A DNA stretch of 64,000 nucleotides, taken from the NCBI RefSeq assembly GCF_037861325.1, contig NZ_JAFELW010000001.1; one strand, given 5' to 3'. The notes below the pieces were generated by a model that was not told where the DNA came from, did no database searches, and was given only the letters and a program-made list of their open reading frames with translations. The stretch's first letter is position 1, and each line of letters starts with the position of its first letter. The stretch is from Riemerella anatipestifer_F. Its GTDB lineage: Bacteria; Bacteroidota; Bacteroidia; Flavobacteriales; Weeksellaceae. Shown in pieces: positions 50,892-60,173 of this stretch. A program made the translations under genes and the position numbers.

Positions 50892-53768
50892 ATGCAAGGA
50901 AAAGGACTTATTACAGTTGTTGCGATTGTTCTAGGGCTTATTTGTCTTAACGAAATGCTCCCTACTTTTTATGCGAGCAAGGTAGAGAAAGAAGCTAGAG
51001 CAATAGCAGGAGACAATCAGGTAAAGTATCAAAAAGAGATAGATCGTCTGTCTAAAGATACGCTTAATTTAGGGTTTACTAAACTTTACTACACGGCTGC
51101 TAAAGAGCGTGAAATGAAGTTAGGTCTAGACTTAAAAGGTGGTATCAATGTGCTTCTAGAGATTAACCAAAGAGATTTGGTGATGGATTTAACTAACTAT
51201 TCATCTAACCCAATACTCATAGAAGCACTAGATAAAACAGATGTAGCTCAGAGAAATTCTACTAAATCTTATATAGAGGACTTCTTTGTTCAGTTTGATA
51301 ATGTAAACAAGAGCAAAGGAGCAAACTTAAAGCTAGCGAGTCCAGAAATATTTGGAACTCAAAAATTAAGTAGCGAAATCAAATTTAATACTACTGATGA
51401 CGAGGTTAAATCTATCATCAGAAAGAAAATAGATGCTGCGGTAGGTTCTGCTTACGAAGTTATTAGAACTCGTATAGACAAAATGGGGGTTACTCAGCCT
51501 AATGTTCAGAGAGTACCTGGTACAGGTAGAATATTGGTTGAGATGCCAGGTATTAAAGATATTGATAGAGTAAAGAAAATGCTTCAGACTTCTGCTAAGC
51601 TTCAGTTTTGGGAAGTTCAGCAAGTGCCAGAAGTTGCTCCTTACTTTGAACAACTTTCAAAATTAGTGTTGGCTAAAGGAGATTCTATGGGAGTTGCTAA
51701 AACAACTAATTTCCCAGCGTTGCTCAATCTAAATACGCTTAGAAGTAATGGAGTTGGTAACATTAAGTTAAGCGACACAGCTACTATTAACAAAATTCTC
51801 AATAGTTCAGTAGCTTTAAACGCTAGACCAGGTAATATTAAATATACTAAGTTTTTATGGGCTTATAAGCCTGAATCTACAGATCCTGACCACTTGGTGT
51901 TGTATGCTATTCGCTCTAATATTTCAGGTAAAGCTCCAGTAGACGGTGCGGTAGATAAGGCAAATATCAGCTACGACCAAATAGGTAGAGTAGTGGTAGA
52001 TATGCAGATGGATAGTGAGGGTACTAAAGACTGGAAGATTCTAACTGAAAAAAATGTAGGTAAACCAGTAGCGGTTACTCTAGACAATAGAGTATATACA
52101 GCTCCTAATGTTGTAAATGCGATACCTAACGGGCGTACACAAATTTCAGGTAACTTTACTCAAGATGAAGCTCAAGATTTAGTAAATGTTTTAAACACAG
52201 GTAAATTACCAGCAAGTGCTAAAATTGTACAGGCAGATGTTGTAGGACCATCTTTAGGTCAGGCTTCTATTGATGCTGGTATGTGGTCGTTTATTATAGC
52301 ATTTATCTTTATTGTAGTTTATATTATATTCTACTACGGAGGTGCAGGTGTTTATGCTGTAATTGCTATGATTATCAACTTGTTCTATATCTTTGGTATT
52401 ATGGATTCTATGGATGCTACGCTTACTCTACCAGGTATTGCGGGTATTGTTTTAACGATGGCGATGGCAGTAGATACCAATGTAATTATCTATGAAAGAA
52501 CTAAAGAAGAGCTTTTTGCAGGTAAAAATATTAGAGAGGCTTATCACGATGGTTTCAAGCATGCACTTTCAGCGATTGTAGACGGACATATCACGACATT
52601 GCTTACTGCGGTGGTGCTTTATATATTTGGTACAGGGCCTATCCAAGGTTTCGCGGTAACGCTTATTATAGGTCTTATTATGACGTTCTTTACTTCAGTG
52701 CTACTTTCTAGAGTAATGATATTTAGTAGACTTAATAAAGGTAAAGGTCTTTCTGTATGGACATCAGCTACTAAAAATATATTTAGAAATGTATGGGTAG
52801 CTTTCATAGAGAAGAGAAAGTTTGCTTATGCTTTTTCAGGAATTCTTACTGCTATATGTGTGGTTTCTATAGTGGTAAATGGCTTTAAGCTAGGGGTAGA
52901 TTTTGAAGGAGGAAGAAACTATGTGGTGAAGTTTGATAAGACTGTAGATGCTGCTCAAGCGGAAGCTAGCCTATCAGAATTGTTCCAAACTAAAGACGGA
53001 AAGAATAACTCAGTAGATGTAAAGACATTTGGTACTTCTAATCAGTTAAAAATCACAACTGACTATAAGATTGATGATGAATCATTAGCGGCAGACCAAG
53101 AGATTGAGGCTAAATTATTTGAAGGATTGAAGTCTAATTATCCAGCTGGTTATACATTAGATAAATTTAAGAGTGCGGAAGGAGATAATTTAGGTATAGT
53201 TTCATCTACTAAAGTAGGACCATCTGTAGCAGATGATATTAAGATAGGTGGTACTTTTGCAGTACTAGCTTCTTTATTAGGAATATTTATTTATATCTTG
53301 TTCCGTTTTAGAAGATGGCAGTTCTCTTTAGGTGCTGTGTTAGCATTGTTCCATGACGCTATTATCATTTTAGGAGCTTACTCTTTATTCTATAAAATTT
53401 CTCCTTTCAATATGGAGATTAATCAGGACTTTATCGCAGCGATACTTACGGTGCTAGGGTACTCTATCAATGATACTGTAATTGTATTTGACCGTATCCG
53501 TGAATATCTAAGAGAGAGAAAGTCTACTACTTTGGAAGGGTTGTTTAATGATTCTATCAGCAGTACTTTGGGTAGAACTATTAACACTTCACTTACTGTA
53601 ATGTTGGTAATTTTAGCGATATTCATATTTGGAGGTGATAGTTTAAGAGGGTTTATGTTTGCCTTATTATTAGGTATTGGTTTTGGTACTTACTCTTCTA
53701 TCTTTATCGCTTCGGGGATATCGTATGATTTACTAAAAGGCAAAAAACAGGAAGATATCAAAATTTAA
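50892..53768 (+). CDS. secDF: Protein translocase SecD-SecF fusion
   Basis: 958 residues. Uses proton motive force to pull secreted proteins across the inner membrane after SecA-SecYEG. The N-terminal helix (LITVVAIVLGLICLNEM), MKLGLDLKGGINVLLEIN and the VVGPSLGQASIDAGMWSFIIAFI segment are SecD; the second half begins about residue 640 with KLGVDFEGGRNYVVKF, as in SecF, ending at GFMFALLLGIGFGTYSSIFIASGI. Fusion of both is usual for Bacteroidota. Terminator follows. Confidence 0.95.
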   Translation: MQGKGLITVVAIVLGLICLNEMLPTFYASKVEKEARAIAGDNQVKYQKEIDRLSKDTLNLGFTKLYYTAAKEREMKLGLDLKGGINVLLEINQRDLVMDLTNYSSNPILIEALDKTDVAQRNSTKSYIEDFFVQFDNVNKSKGANLKLASPEIFGTQKLSSEIKFNTTDDEVKSIIRKKIDAAVGSAYEVIRTRIDKMGVTQPNVQRVPGTGRILVEMPGIKDIDRVKKMLQTSAKLQFWEVQQVPEVAPYFEQLSKLVLAKGDSMGVAKTTNFPALLNLNTLRSNGVGNIKLSDTATINKILNSSVALNARPGNIKYTKFLWAYKPESTDPDHLVLYAIRSNISGKAPVDGAVDKANISYDQIGRVVVDMQMDSEGTKDWKILTEKNVGKPVAVTLDNRVYTAPNVVNAIPNGRTQISGNFTQDEAQDLVNVLNTGKLPASAKIVQADVVGPSLGQASIDAGMWSFIIAFIFIVVYIIFYYGGAGVYAVIAMIINLFYIFGIMDSMDATLTLPGIAGIVLTMAMAVDTNVIIYERTKEELFAGKNIREAYHDGFKHALSAIVDGHITTLLTAVVLYIFGTGPIQGFAVTLIIGLIMTFFTSVLLSRVMIFSRLNKGKGLSVWTSATKNIFRNVWVAFIEKRKFAYAFSGILTAICVVSIVVNGFKLGVDFEGGRNYVVKFDKTVDAAQAEASLSELFQTKDGKNNSVDVKTFGTSNQLKITTDYKIDDESLAADQEIEAKLFEGLKSNYPAGYTLDKFKSAEGDNLGIVSSTKVGPSVADDIKIGGTFAVLASLLGIFIYILFRFRRWQFSLGAVLALFHDAIIILGAYSLFYKISPFNMEINQDFIAAILTVLGYSINDTVIVFDRIREYLRERKSTTLEGLFNDSISSTLGRTINTSLTVMLVILAIFIFGGDSLRGFMFALLLGIGFGTYSSIFIASGISYDLLKGKKQEDIKI

Positions 53769-53790
53769 TTGATATAAATTATTCATAATA

Positions 53791-53830
53791 AAAAGAAGCT
53801 ATCTCAACTTGAGGTAGCTTCTTTTGTAAT
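53791..53830 (+). terminator. Rho-independent terminator after secDF
   Basis: Stem AAAAGAAGCTA/TAGCTTCTTTT (53791-53801 with 53815-53825) with an inner CTCAA/TTGAG, followed by TGTAAT. Confidence 0.75.
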
Positions 53831-53860
53831 GTATTGTTTAAGTGTTGATTACTGGAATAG

Positions 53861-53891
53861 TTGTTTTTTAAGCCGTATTTCTGTATCTTTG
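53861..53891 (+). promoter_or_regulatory. Full Bacteroidota promoter of the antiporter operon
   Basis: TTG at 53861-53863, 20 bases, then TATCTTTG (53884-53891), matching TTG-N19-21-TAnnTTTG. It precedes the antiporter ATG (53919) by 28 bases. Confidence 0.7.
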
Positions 53892-53918
53892 CTTGGATAG
53901 GAAAATTTTGCAGAATAA

Positions 53919-55400
53919 ATGGCTTTAACGACGGAAAATATACTACTTATTGGCTCTATACTACTTTTCATAAGTATCATTGTTGGAAAAACATCATATA
54001 GATTTGGAGTGCCCACATTGTTATTATTTTTGGCTATAGGAATGCTGGCAGGGTCTGATGGTTTTGGAGGAATTCATTTTGATAATTCTAAAACGGCTCA
54101 ATTTATAGGGATAGTTTCTCTTAATTTTATACTATTTTCAGGAGGTTTAGACACTAATTGGAAATCTATAAAACCTGTCATAAAAGAAGGTTTGGTGTTA
54201 TCTACGGTGGGCGTTTTACTTACAGCATTATGTTTGGGGCTATTTGTATGGTATGTTACAGATTTTACCATCTATGAGAGTATGCTTTTAGGGTCGATAG
54301 TGTCTTCCACAGATGCGGCTGCGGTATTTTCTATTCTTAGGTCAAAGAATTTAGCATTAAGAACCAATCTTAGACCAACTCTAGAGCTAGAAAGTGGTAG
54401 TAATGACCCGATGGCGTATGTGCTCACAATAGCTTTCTTAACCTTAGTTATCAATCAAGATCAAAGTATAACTTCTATTATACCATTGTTTTTTAGACAA
54501 ATGATAATAGGTGGTATTGCGGGGATTTTGTTTGGGAAGTTAAGTAAGTTTATTATAAATAATATTAAACTAGGTTTTGAGGGACTTTATCCAGTTTTAG
54601 TAATAGCTATTATGTTTATTGTATTCTCTGCAACAGATGCAATGGATGGTAATGGGTTCTTGGCTATTTATATATGTGCGGTGTATTTAGGTAATCAAGA
54701 TATTATCCACAAGAATACCATTCTAGGAATGTACGATGGTTTGGCTTGGCTTATGCAAATTGTTCTGTTCCTTACTTTGGGACTTTTGGTTTATCCAACT
54801 CAAATAGTTCCTTACATAGGTATAGGCTTAGTAATATCATTGTTTTTAATATTAGTAGCTCGTCCAGCAAGTGTGCTTATTAGTCTTGCCTTTTTCAAAA
54901 TGAAAATGAGAAGAAGGCTTTATATATCATGGGTAGGACTTAGAGGTGCAGTACCTATTGTATTTGCAACTTACCCTTTATTAGCAGGGATAGATAAAGC
55001 TCACATTATCTTTAATATTGTATTCTTTATATCGGTTACTTCTGTTCTTATTCAGGGAACTACGCTTTCCATTTTTGCTAAATGGCTTAATGTAGCATTA
55101 CCAGAGGAAGAAAAGAAAAATATAGTGGAAGAAGACGAAAGTGAGATGGCAAACATTCCTAAATCTCTTTTGCAAGAATATAATATAGAGGCAGATTATT
55201 ATGCTAAAGAAAAACGAATAGTAGATTTACATTTTCCTAAATCAGCGTTTATAGTGATGATAAAGAGGGAAGGGAAGTATCTTCGTCCAGGAGGTTCTAC
55301 CGCTATAAAAGAAAACGATACTCTTATTGTTTTAGCAAATAAGAATAGTGATTTAGAAGAAGTAAAACAATGTTTGCGTAACCCAATAAATACAGGATAG
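53919..55400 (+). CDS. K+/H+ (or Na+/H+) antiporter, NhaP2/CvrA type
   Basis: 493 residues. About 12 hydrophobic helices then a cytosolic TrkA-C-like domain (YLRPGGSTAIKENDTLIVLANKN, about 450-472). The GSNDPM segment near residue 160 is in the position of the ion-binding acidic pair of CPA1 antiporters, and GTTLSIFAKWL follows the last helix. TrkA-C presence favours NhaP2/CvrA (K+/H+) over plain NhaP. Operon with UspA and pheA, 4-base gap to UspA. Confidence 0.8.
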   Translation: MALTTENILLIGSILLFISIIVGKTSYRFGVPTLLLFLAIGMLAGSDGFGGIHFDNSKTAQFIGIVSLNFILFSGGLDTNWKSIKPVIKEGLVLSTVGVLLTALCLGLFVWYVTDFTIYESMLLGSIVSSTDAAAVFSILRSKNLALRTNLRPTLELESGSNDPMAYVLTIAFLTLVINQDQSITSIIPLFFRQMIIGGIAGILFGKLSKFIINNIKLGFEGLYPVLVIAIMFIVFSATDAMDGNGFLAIYICAVYLGNQDIIHKNTILGMYDGLAWLMQIVLFLTLGLLVYPTQIVPYIGIGLVISLFLILVARPASVLISLAFFKMKMRRRLYISWVGLRGAVPIVFATYPLLAGIDKAHIIFNIVFFISVTSVLIQGTTLSIFAKWLNVALPEEEKKNIVEEDESEMANIPKSLLQEYNIEADYYAKEKRIVDLHFPKSAFIVMIKREGKYLRPGGSTAIKENDTLIVLANKNSDLEEVKQCLRNPINTG

Positions 55401-55403
55401 CAT

Positions 55404-56222
55404 ATGAAAAAACGAATTATTGTATTGGTAGATTTTTCCGAATATTCTGAAAACCTATTGAAATATGCCAGTGATTGGGGGAGCAAGGTTGATGCAGAGC
55501 TGGTGTTAGTTCATCAGAACAATGTTTTAGTACCATCATTGGCAGATATACAGGATAGGAATAAAATTATTAGGAATTCCAATTCGGAAACCTTTGATAA
55601 ACTTAGAGATTTTGCCAAACCTATTATATCATCTACTTTAGAGGTTTCTTATTTAGCTTCGGAGTTAGATTTGCAAGAAATATTAGAAAAGTTACTTACT
55701 GAGCCATATCATAATATGATTCTTTTAGGGACAAAAAATGCAGGTATTTTGAAGAAGATATTTTTAGGAAGTAAAGCAGTACATATAATTGATAAAATTA
55801 AAAATAGTATTGTTGTGCTTCCGAGGGAAATTGATTCTTTCTCTGTAAATAAAATATTTGTAGCAGTAAAGCAGAAGTATCCGCTAAATATTCTTGAACT
55901 GAACCATTTTTTGAAGTTTGTAAATGAAAAAGAAACAGAAATTGTTTTTTTTTATATAGCGAAGCCAGAAGAAAATGTAGAAGAACACAAAAGAAATTTG
56001 GAGAAATTAGTAGAACTTTACGCTGACAATTACCAAGCAGACTATGCTATATATGAGTCTAATGTTCCCTCCGAAGGAATAAAAAGAGTCATAAATAATA
56101 ACGAAACGGAAATTCTTGTATTACAGAAAGGGAATAGATTTGTGACAGACCATATATTTAGAAAGTTTTTAGTTAATGAGTTGGTATATGTAGGTGATAT
56201 TCCACTGGTAGTATTACCTTAG
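55404..56222 (+). CDS. Universal stress protein, two-domain UspA
   Basis: 272 residues, two UspA-like halves. The first half opens KRIIVLVDFSEYSENLLKYA and contains NMILLGTKNAG; the second shows GDIPLVVLP at the end. No catalytic function; ATP binding may be lost. Just four bases after the antiporter stop, so one transcript; stress and ion stress are often linked in such pairs. Confidence 0.75.
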   Translation: MKKRIIVLVDFSEYSENLLKYASDWGSKVDAELVLVHQNNVLVPSLADIQDRNKIIRNSNSETFDKLRDFAKPIISSTLEVSYLASELDLQEILEKLLTEPYHNMILLGTKNAGILKKIFLGSKAVHIIDKIKNSIVVLPREIDSFSVNKIFVAVKQKYPLNILELNHFLKFVNEKETEIVFFYIAKPEENVEEHKRNLEKLVELYADNYQADYAIYESNVPSEGIKRVINNNETEILVLQKGNRFVTDHIFRKFLVNELVYVGDIPLVVLP

Positions 56223-56239
56223 AATAGAGTAATCATAGT

Positions 56240-57082
56240 ATGAAAATAGCATTTCTAGGACCACAGGCTTCTTTTACCCAGTTGGCAGCCTCGCAGATTT
56301 TTTTGAATGAGGAATTATTGCCTCAAACTAGTATATTAGACTGTTTTATAGCCTTAGACGAGGGTGAAGTAGATAAAATTGTAGTGCCTTTAGAAAATTC
56401 CATAGAAGGTACGGTTTCGGTAACTTTAGATTATTTATACGATTTTAAGGATATTACTATCAATACGGAAGTCGTGATGCCTATCTCTCATCATTTAATG
56501 GTTCACCCCAATAATACTTCGGTAGATAATATTATTTCTCACCCACAAGCATTAGCTCAAACCTTTCATTTTAGAAGAAACCATTTTAAAGAAGTTTCAA
56601 CCACAGACTATACTTCTACGGCAGCAGCAGCAAAATTAGTTTCGGAAAATCCAGATAAACCTTGGGCGGCGGTTGCCAACACTTATGCAGCGAAACTTTA
56701 TAACCTTAAAATTTTACACTCTAACATACAGGATTTTGAACAAAACCACACTCGTTTTGTGGTGGTTTCAAAGAAAGGAGGAAATAAGTTAGAGCTACCA
56801 TATCAGTCTTTAGCTCAAAAATCCAGTTTATTGGTTACTTTACCAACAGACTATGCTGGAGGGTTGCATCAGATTTTATCAGTATTTGCGTGGCGTAAGA
56901 TGAATTTATCTAAAATAGAAAGCCGCACTCTAAAAACAGGACTTGGTAATTATTTCTTCTTTATCAATGTTGTAGGAGATTGGGGAAATATCCTTTATCA
57001 AAATGCATTGGAAGAACTAGAGTCTATAGGAGTTAAAGTTAAGTTTCTAGGAGATTATAACGAGTATCTTTTAGACGGATAG
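56240..57082 (+). CDS. pheA: Prephenate dehydratase
   Basis: 280 residues. Converts prephenate to phenylpyruvate in phenylalanine synthesis. IAFLGPQASFTQLAA, VPLENSIEGTVSVTLDYL (about residues 50-67), DYTSTAAAAKLVSEN (115-129) and HTRFVVVSK are the PDT signatures, and the C-terminal GGLHQILSVFAWRKMNLSKIESR is the ACT domain. No chorismate mutase domain. Last gene of the antiporter operon. Confidence 0.92.
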   Translation: MKIAFLGPQASFTQLAASQIFLNEELLPQTSILDCFIALDEGEVDKIVVPLENSIEGTVSVTLDYLYDFKDITINTEVVMPISHHLMVHPNNTSVDNIISHPQALAQTFHFRRNHFKEVSTTDYTSTAAAAKLVSENPDKPWAAVANTYAAKLYNLKILHSNIQDFEQNHTRFVVVSKKGGNKLELPYQSLAQKSSLLVTLPTDYAGGLHQILSVFAWRKMNLSKIESRTLKTGLGNYFFFINVVGDWGNILYQNALEELESIGVKVKFLGDYNEYLLDG

Positions 57083-57107
57083 AAAGAAAACTTTATTATG
57101 AAAACAA

Positions 57108-57145
57108 AAAAGCGGTTTGATTTTTTATCAGGCCGCTTTTAAACT
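57108..57145. terminator. Terminator between convergent pheA and map
   Basis: AAAAGCGG/CCGCTTTT (57108-57115 with 57133-57140). Convergent genes end on both sides and both strands have A/T runs, so it may act for both. Confidence 0.75.
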
Positions 57146-57149
57146 TTAT

Positions 57150-57959
57150 TTAAAAATCTATATTAAAGGGTTCTTCCTCTGTACTACTAATACCTAGTGC
57201 TTCGTAGATATATTTAAAGGTAGAAAGTAAAACTGGTTTCCCTCCAATAATACATACATTATGTTCAAAGTGTGCTGAAGGAAGGTTATCTTTAGTAGTT
57301 ACCGTCCAACCATCGCTATGGAAAACTACTTCGTGAGTTCCCATGTTAATCATGGGTTCTATAGCTAGAGCAATACCGTCTTTTAATACCTTTCCGCTTC
57401 CTTTTCTGCCATAGTTGGGTACTTGTGGGTCTTCGTGCATTTTTCTACCTAAGCCATGCCCAACAAGCTCTCTAACCACACCATAACCATGAGCCTCGCA
57501 ATGACTTTGTATAGCGTGAGAAATATCACCAACGCGTTTTCCTCTTACGCATTGTTCTATCCCTTTGTATAAAGATTCTTTGGTTACTTTTAATAATTTT
57601 TTTGTTTCTGGAGCTACTTCTCCTACTTCAAAAGAGTAAGCGTGGTCGCCGTAAAATCCATTCATATAGACGCCACAATCTACAGAAAGTATATCGCCCT
57701 CTTTAAGAGGAGTATCATTAGGGATACCGTGTACCACTTCTGAATTTGGCGAAATACAAAGATTTTTAGGGAAGCCATACATTCCCAGGAAAGCAGGTTC
57801 GCCGCCGTGGTCTTTGATGTATTCCGCTGCTAGAGTATCCAAATGATTGGTGGTAACACCTGGTTTTATTTCCTTTGCCAACATACCCAAAGTTTTGGAA
57901 ACCAGTTGGGCACTTTCCTTCATCAATCTTAGCTCCTCAATCGTTTTAAGTTGTATCAT
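57150..57959 (-). CDS. map: Methionine aminopeptidase type I
   Basis: 269 residues. Removes the initiator Met from new proteins with a metal pair. Metal ligands fit: SVDCGVYMNGFYGDHAYSF (two Asp), GHGLGRKMHEDP (His) and IEPM (Glu), plus VVHGIPND (His ahead). Full length, no extra N-terminal domain. Twenty-four bases after the HAD gene, so co-transcribed with it. Confidence 0.95.
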   Translation of the reverse strand: MIQLKTIEELRLMKESAQLVSKTLGMLAKEIKPGVTTNHLDTLAAEYIKDHGGEPAFLGMYGFPKNLCISPNSEVVHGIPNDTPLKEGDILSVDCGVYMNGFYGDHAYSFEVGEVAPETKKLLKVTKESLYKGIEQCVRGKRVGDISHAIQSHCEAHGYGVVRELVGHGLGRKMHEDPQVPNYGRKGSGKVLKDGIALAIEPMINMGTHEVVFHSDGWTVTTKDNLPSAHFEHNVCIIGGKPVLLSTFKYIYEALGISSTEEEPFNIDF

Positions 57960-57983
57960 AAATGATTGTTTTTTATGAACTTT

Positions 57984-58415
57984 TTACCAAAAAAGCCCTT
58001 TTTTCTTTTCTTTTTTTAGTTTAGAATAGGCTAAAACTTCTTTACCTTCTACTCTGAATTCTATTTTATCTTTAATGATATTATAGACTTCACCCCAACC
58101 AGGGAAGCCACCAAGGTTTCTGTCATCAATAAATAAATCTGCATCAAGTTTTCTACTTTGCGTAGTACTATCAAAAACTTCTCCTTCAAAACTAGAGTTG
58201 ATGGCATAAAATTCTAGTCCGTTTTTTCTACAGAATTCTACGGCTTCGTCTAGAGCCTTCCCACTACGGTAAGTCCATAGTATTAGTCTATAGCCTTCCA
58301 TTTGGAGTTTTTTTAAGGTTTCAAATGCAAAAACTTTAGGTTTTCCTATTCCTGGATAAGCGTCTTCTACGATAGTGCCATCAAAATCTATGGCTAATTT
58401 TTTATTGTTAAGCAT
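57984..58415 (-). CDS. BT0820-family HAD phosphatase
   Basis: 143 residues. The N-terminal DFDGT (residues 10-14) is the HAD nucleophile motif, and IDDRNLGG (about 114-121) is motif IV, matching the small BT0820-type Bacteroidota HAD proteins. WTYRSGKALDEAVEF holds the motif II region. The substrate is unknown. It lies just upstream of map. Note the sequence DADLFIDDRNLGGFPGWGEVY. Confidence 0.8.
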   Translation of the reverse strand: MLNNKKLAIDFDGTIVEDAYPGIGKPKVFAFETLKKLQMEGYRLILWTYRSGKALDEAVEFCRKNGLEFYAINSSFEGEVFDSTTQSRKLDADLFIDDRNLGGFPGWGEVYNIIKDKIEFRVEGKEVLAYSKLKKEKKKGLFW

Positions 58416-58695
58416 AACTTATGGTATTATTAAATCTTTAATAAGCTACAAATATAGTTATAAATGTAGATTTTTTCAAGCATTATCTTTTATATTTAAA
58501 AGGGTAGTAAGGTTTTGTTTTTTTTCTTGCTAGATAAAGGATTTTGATGGGTTTATATTGGAAATAGGATTGCGATATAATAAAATCAGGCTCTTGTCGT
58601 TTTACCAAAATCTAATCAATTGTTTAACTTTTGGCAAGCCTTTTGATTAGAGGGTTATTGTAAAAACAAATTTTATAAAATTAAAAATTGGAATT
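58416..58695. other. Divergent gap between HAD and OMP genes
   Basis: 280 bases with the HAD-map promoter (58449-58479). An 8-bp inverted pair CTAATCAA (58612-58619)/TTGATTAG (58643-58650) lies ahead of the outer-membrane gene. No tRNA or ORF. Its -7 box is not clear. Confidence 0.4.
58449..58479 (-). promoter_or_regulatory. Promoter of the HAD-map operon
   Basis: On the minus strand TTG (58479-58477), 20 bases, then TATATTTG (58456-58449), a full TTG-N20-TAnnTTTG match. ATG at 58415 follows after 33 bases. Confidence 0.65.
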
Positions 58696-59310
58696 ATGAA
58701 AAAATTATTTTTAGGATTAGCGGTAGTAGCTGGTTCATTTGCATTCGGACAACAATTTGGAGCAAAAGCAGGTTTAAATGTGTCTTCTATTTCTAAGGGA
58801 GGCTATGATGACACTAAGGCTAAAGTAGGTTACTATGCGGGGGTATTTCTAAACGCTCCTATATCAGAGAGTTTTAGTATTCAGCCTGAGGTGCTTTATA
58901 ACAATTTAGGTTCTAAAACAACTGAAACTATTAGTTCATTAAAATGTGAAAGAAAACTCAATTTAGATTATATCTCAGTTCCTGTAATGTTCCAGTATAA
59001 AGCAACTCCTGAGTTTTACTTGGAAGCTGGACCAGAGTTTAGCTTTTTAGTAGGAGCAAACTCTAAGACTTCTTATGAGACACCTCTTGGTTCAGGGCAA
59101 CTTCCTAAAGAACTTAATAAGGATAACTTTAATGGATTTAATTTTGGTATGGGGTTAGGTCTAGGGTTTAATATTACACCAAACATAGGTGTTAACGCTA
59201 GATATGTAGCTGGTTTTACAGATATTTCTAAAAATGGAGAAACTTCTGTATCAGATAATAAAACTAACAAAAACAATACTTTTCAAGTAGGTTTAGGAGT
59301 TAAATTCTAA
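58696..59310 (+). CDS. PorT/OmpX-like outer-membrane beta-barrel protein
   Basis: 204 residues. Signal peptide MKKLFLGLAVVAGSFAFGQQ with cleavage at about residue 19; then an OmpA/PorT-type barrel start FGAKAGLNVSSIS, strands alternating with aromatic girdles (FYLEAGPEFSFLVG, GFNFGMGLGLGFNIT), and the end strand FQVGLGVKF closing with Phe. An eight-strand barrel is likely. No partner gene. Terminator follows. Confidence 0.8.
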   Translation: MKKLFLGLAVVAGSFAFGQQFGAKAGLNVSSISKGGYDDTKAKVGYYAGVFLNAPISESFSIQPEVLYNNLGSKTTETISSLKCERKLNLDYISVPVMFQYKATPEFYLEAGPEFSFLVGANSKTSYETPLGSGQLPKELNKDNFNGFNFGMGLGLGFNITPNIGVNARYVAGFTDISKNGETSVSDNKTNKNNTFQVGLGVKF

Positions 59311-59330
59311 GAAATATTTTAGCAAAAGGA

Positions 59331-59364
59331 AAGCTGAGAGGGAAACTTCTCAGCTTTTTTATTA
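59331..59364 (+). terminator. Rho-independent terminator after the OMP gene
   Basis: Stem AAGCTGAGA/TCTCAGCTT (59331-59339 with 59348-59356), 8-base loop, then TTTTATT. Confidence 0.8.
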
Positions 59365-59377
59365 TTTGATAGGGAAG

Positions 59378-59408
59378 AAAAACCCTCTTGAAAAGCTAAG
59401 AGGATTTT
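59378..59408 (-). terminator. Terminator after pncA
   Basis: Stem AACCCTCTT/AAGAGGATT (59381-59389 with 59398-59406, one mismatch). On the minus strand TTTTTC follows. Just past the pncA stop (59415). Confidence 0.65.
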
Positions 59409-59414
59409 ATTTTT

Positions 59415-60020
59415 TTAACCTAAGATGGTAACACCATTTTCTAGCATTTCGTAGATGGCATCTCTTCCGTTTTCGGGTTTTACATTCACAGCACGAGTAC
59501 CATTAAAATGTAAACAAGTTAAGAATCCTTCTTTAACAGCATCTAAACAAGTATATTTAACGCAATAATCTAGTGCTAAGCCAACAATTTCTACTAATTG
59601 TATATCGTTTTCTTTAAGATAGTCAGCTAACCCCGTTTTCATAAAATGATTATTGTCCTGAAAAGCACTATAACTATCTATTTCAGGGTTTTTACCTTTT
59701 TTTACAATGTAATCTACTTTACTAATATCTAGGTCTTTATGGAATTCTGCACCAAAAGAATTTTCTACACAATGGTCTGGCCACATAAATTGTGGTACGC
59801 CGTTCAGTGATATGGTTTCACCTACTTTTTTACCATTATTAGATGCAAATGATTTGTGATTTGCAGGGTGCCAATCTTGTGTGAAAATTATTTTATCATA
59901 TTGGTTTTCTTCGATTAAAAGGTTGATGTAAGGGATAATTTCATTAGCGTTTGGTACAGCCAAAGCTCCTCCTTCACAGAAATCATTTTGAACATCTACC
60001 ACGATAAGTGCTTTTTTCAT
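59415..60020 (-). CDS. pncA: Nicotinamidase PncA
   Basis: 201 residues. Deamidates nicotinamide to nicotinate for NAD recycling. Catalytic Asp10 in VVDVQNDF, the metal site DWHPANHKSF (about 49-58), Lys in VDYIVKKGKNP, and the catalytic Cys in GLALDYCVKYTCLDA (about 148-162). Full length. Single gene. Confidence 0.9.
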   Translation of the reverse strand: MKKALIVVDVQNDFCEGGALAVPNANEIIPYINLLIEENQYDKIIFTQDWHPANHKSFASNNGKKVGETISLNGVPQFMWPDHCVENSFGAEFHKDLDISKVDYIVKKGKNPEIDSYSAFQDNNHFMKTGLADYLKENDIQLVEIVGLALDYCVKYTCLDAVKEGFLTCLHFNGTRAVNVKPENGRDAIYEMLENGVTILG

Positions 60021-60114
60021 ATTTTAAATCTTTTATAATTTCATCTCAAAACAAATTTTTCGCCAAATTAAAATTACTGACAAATAGACAGATTTATGAT
60101 GGCTAATACCAATA

Positions 60115-60144
60115 TTGCAGACAAGTTATTTTTCCGTATTTTTG
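60115..60144 (+). promoter_or_regulatory. Promoter of hisS, fixes start
   Basis: TTG (60115-60117), 19 bases, TATTTTTG (60137-60144), an exact TTG-N19-TAnnTTTG. It lies inside an upstream extension of the reading frame, so hisS must begin at the ATG at 60174. Confidence 0.75.
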
Positions 60145-60173
60145 CGGTTTCGTATTTTAAAATAGATGAGTTT

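Noticed and set aside
58612..58650. Regulatory inverted repeat CTAATCAA/TTGATTAG ahead of the OMP gene
   Set aside because: An 8-bp arm pair with a 23-bp gap is easily found by chance in AT-rich DNA; not promoted to a finding.
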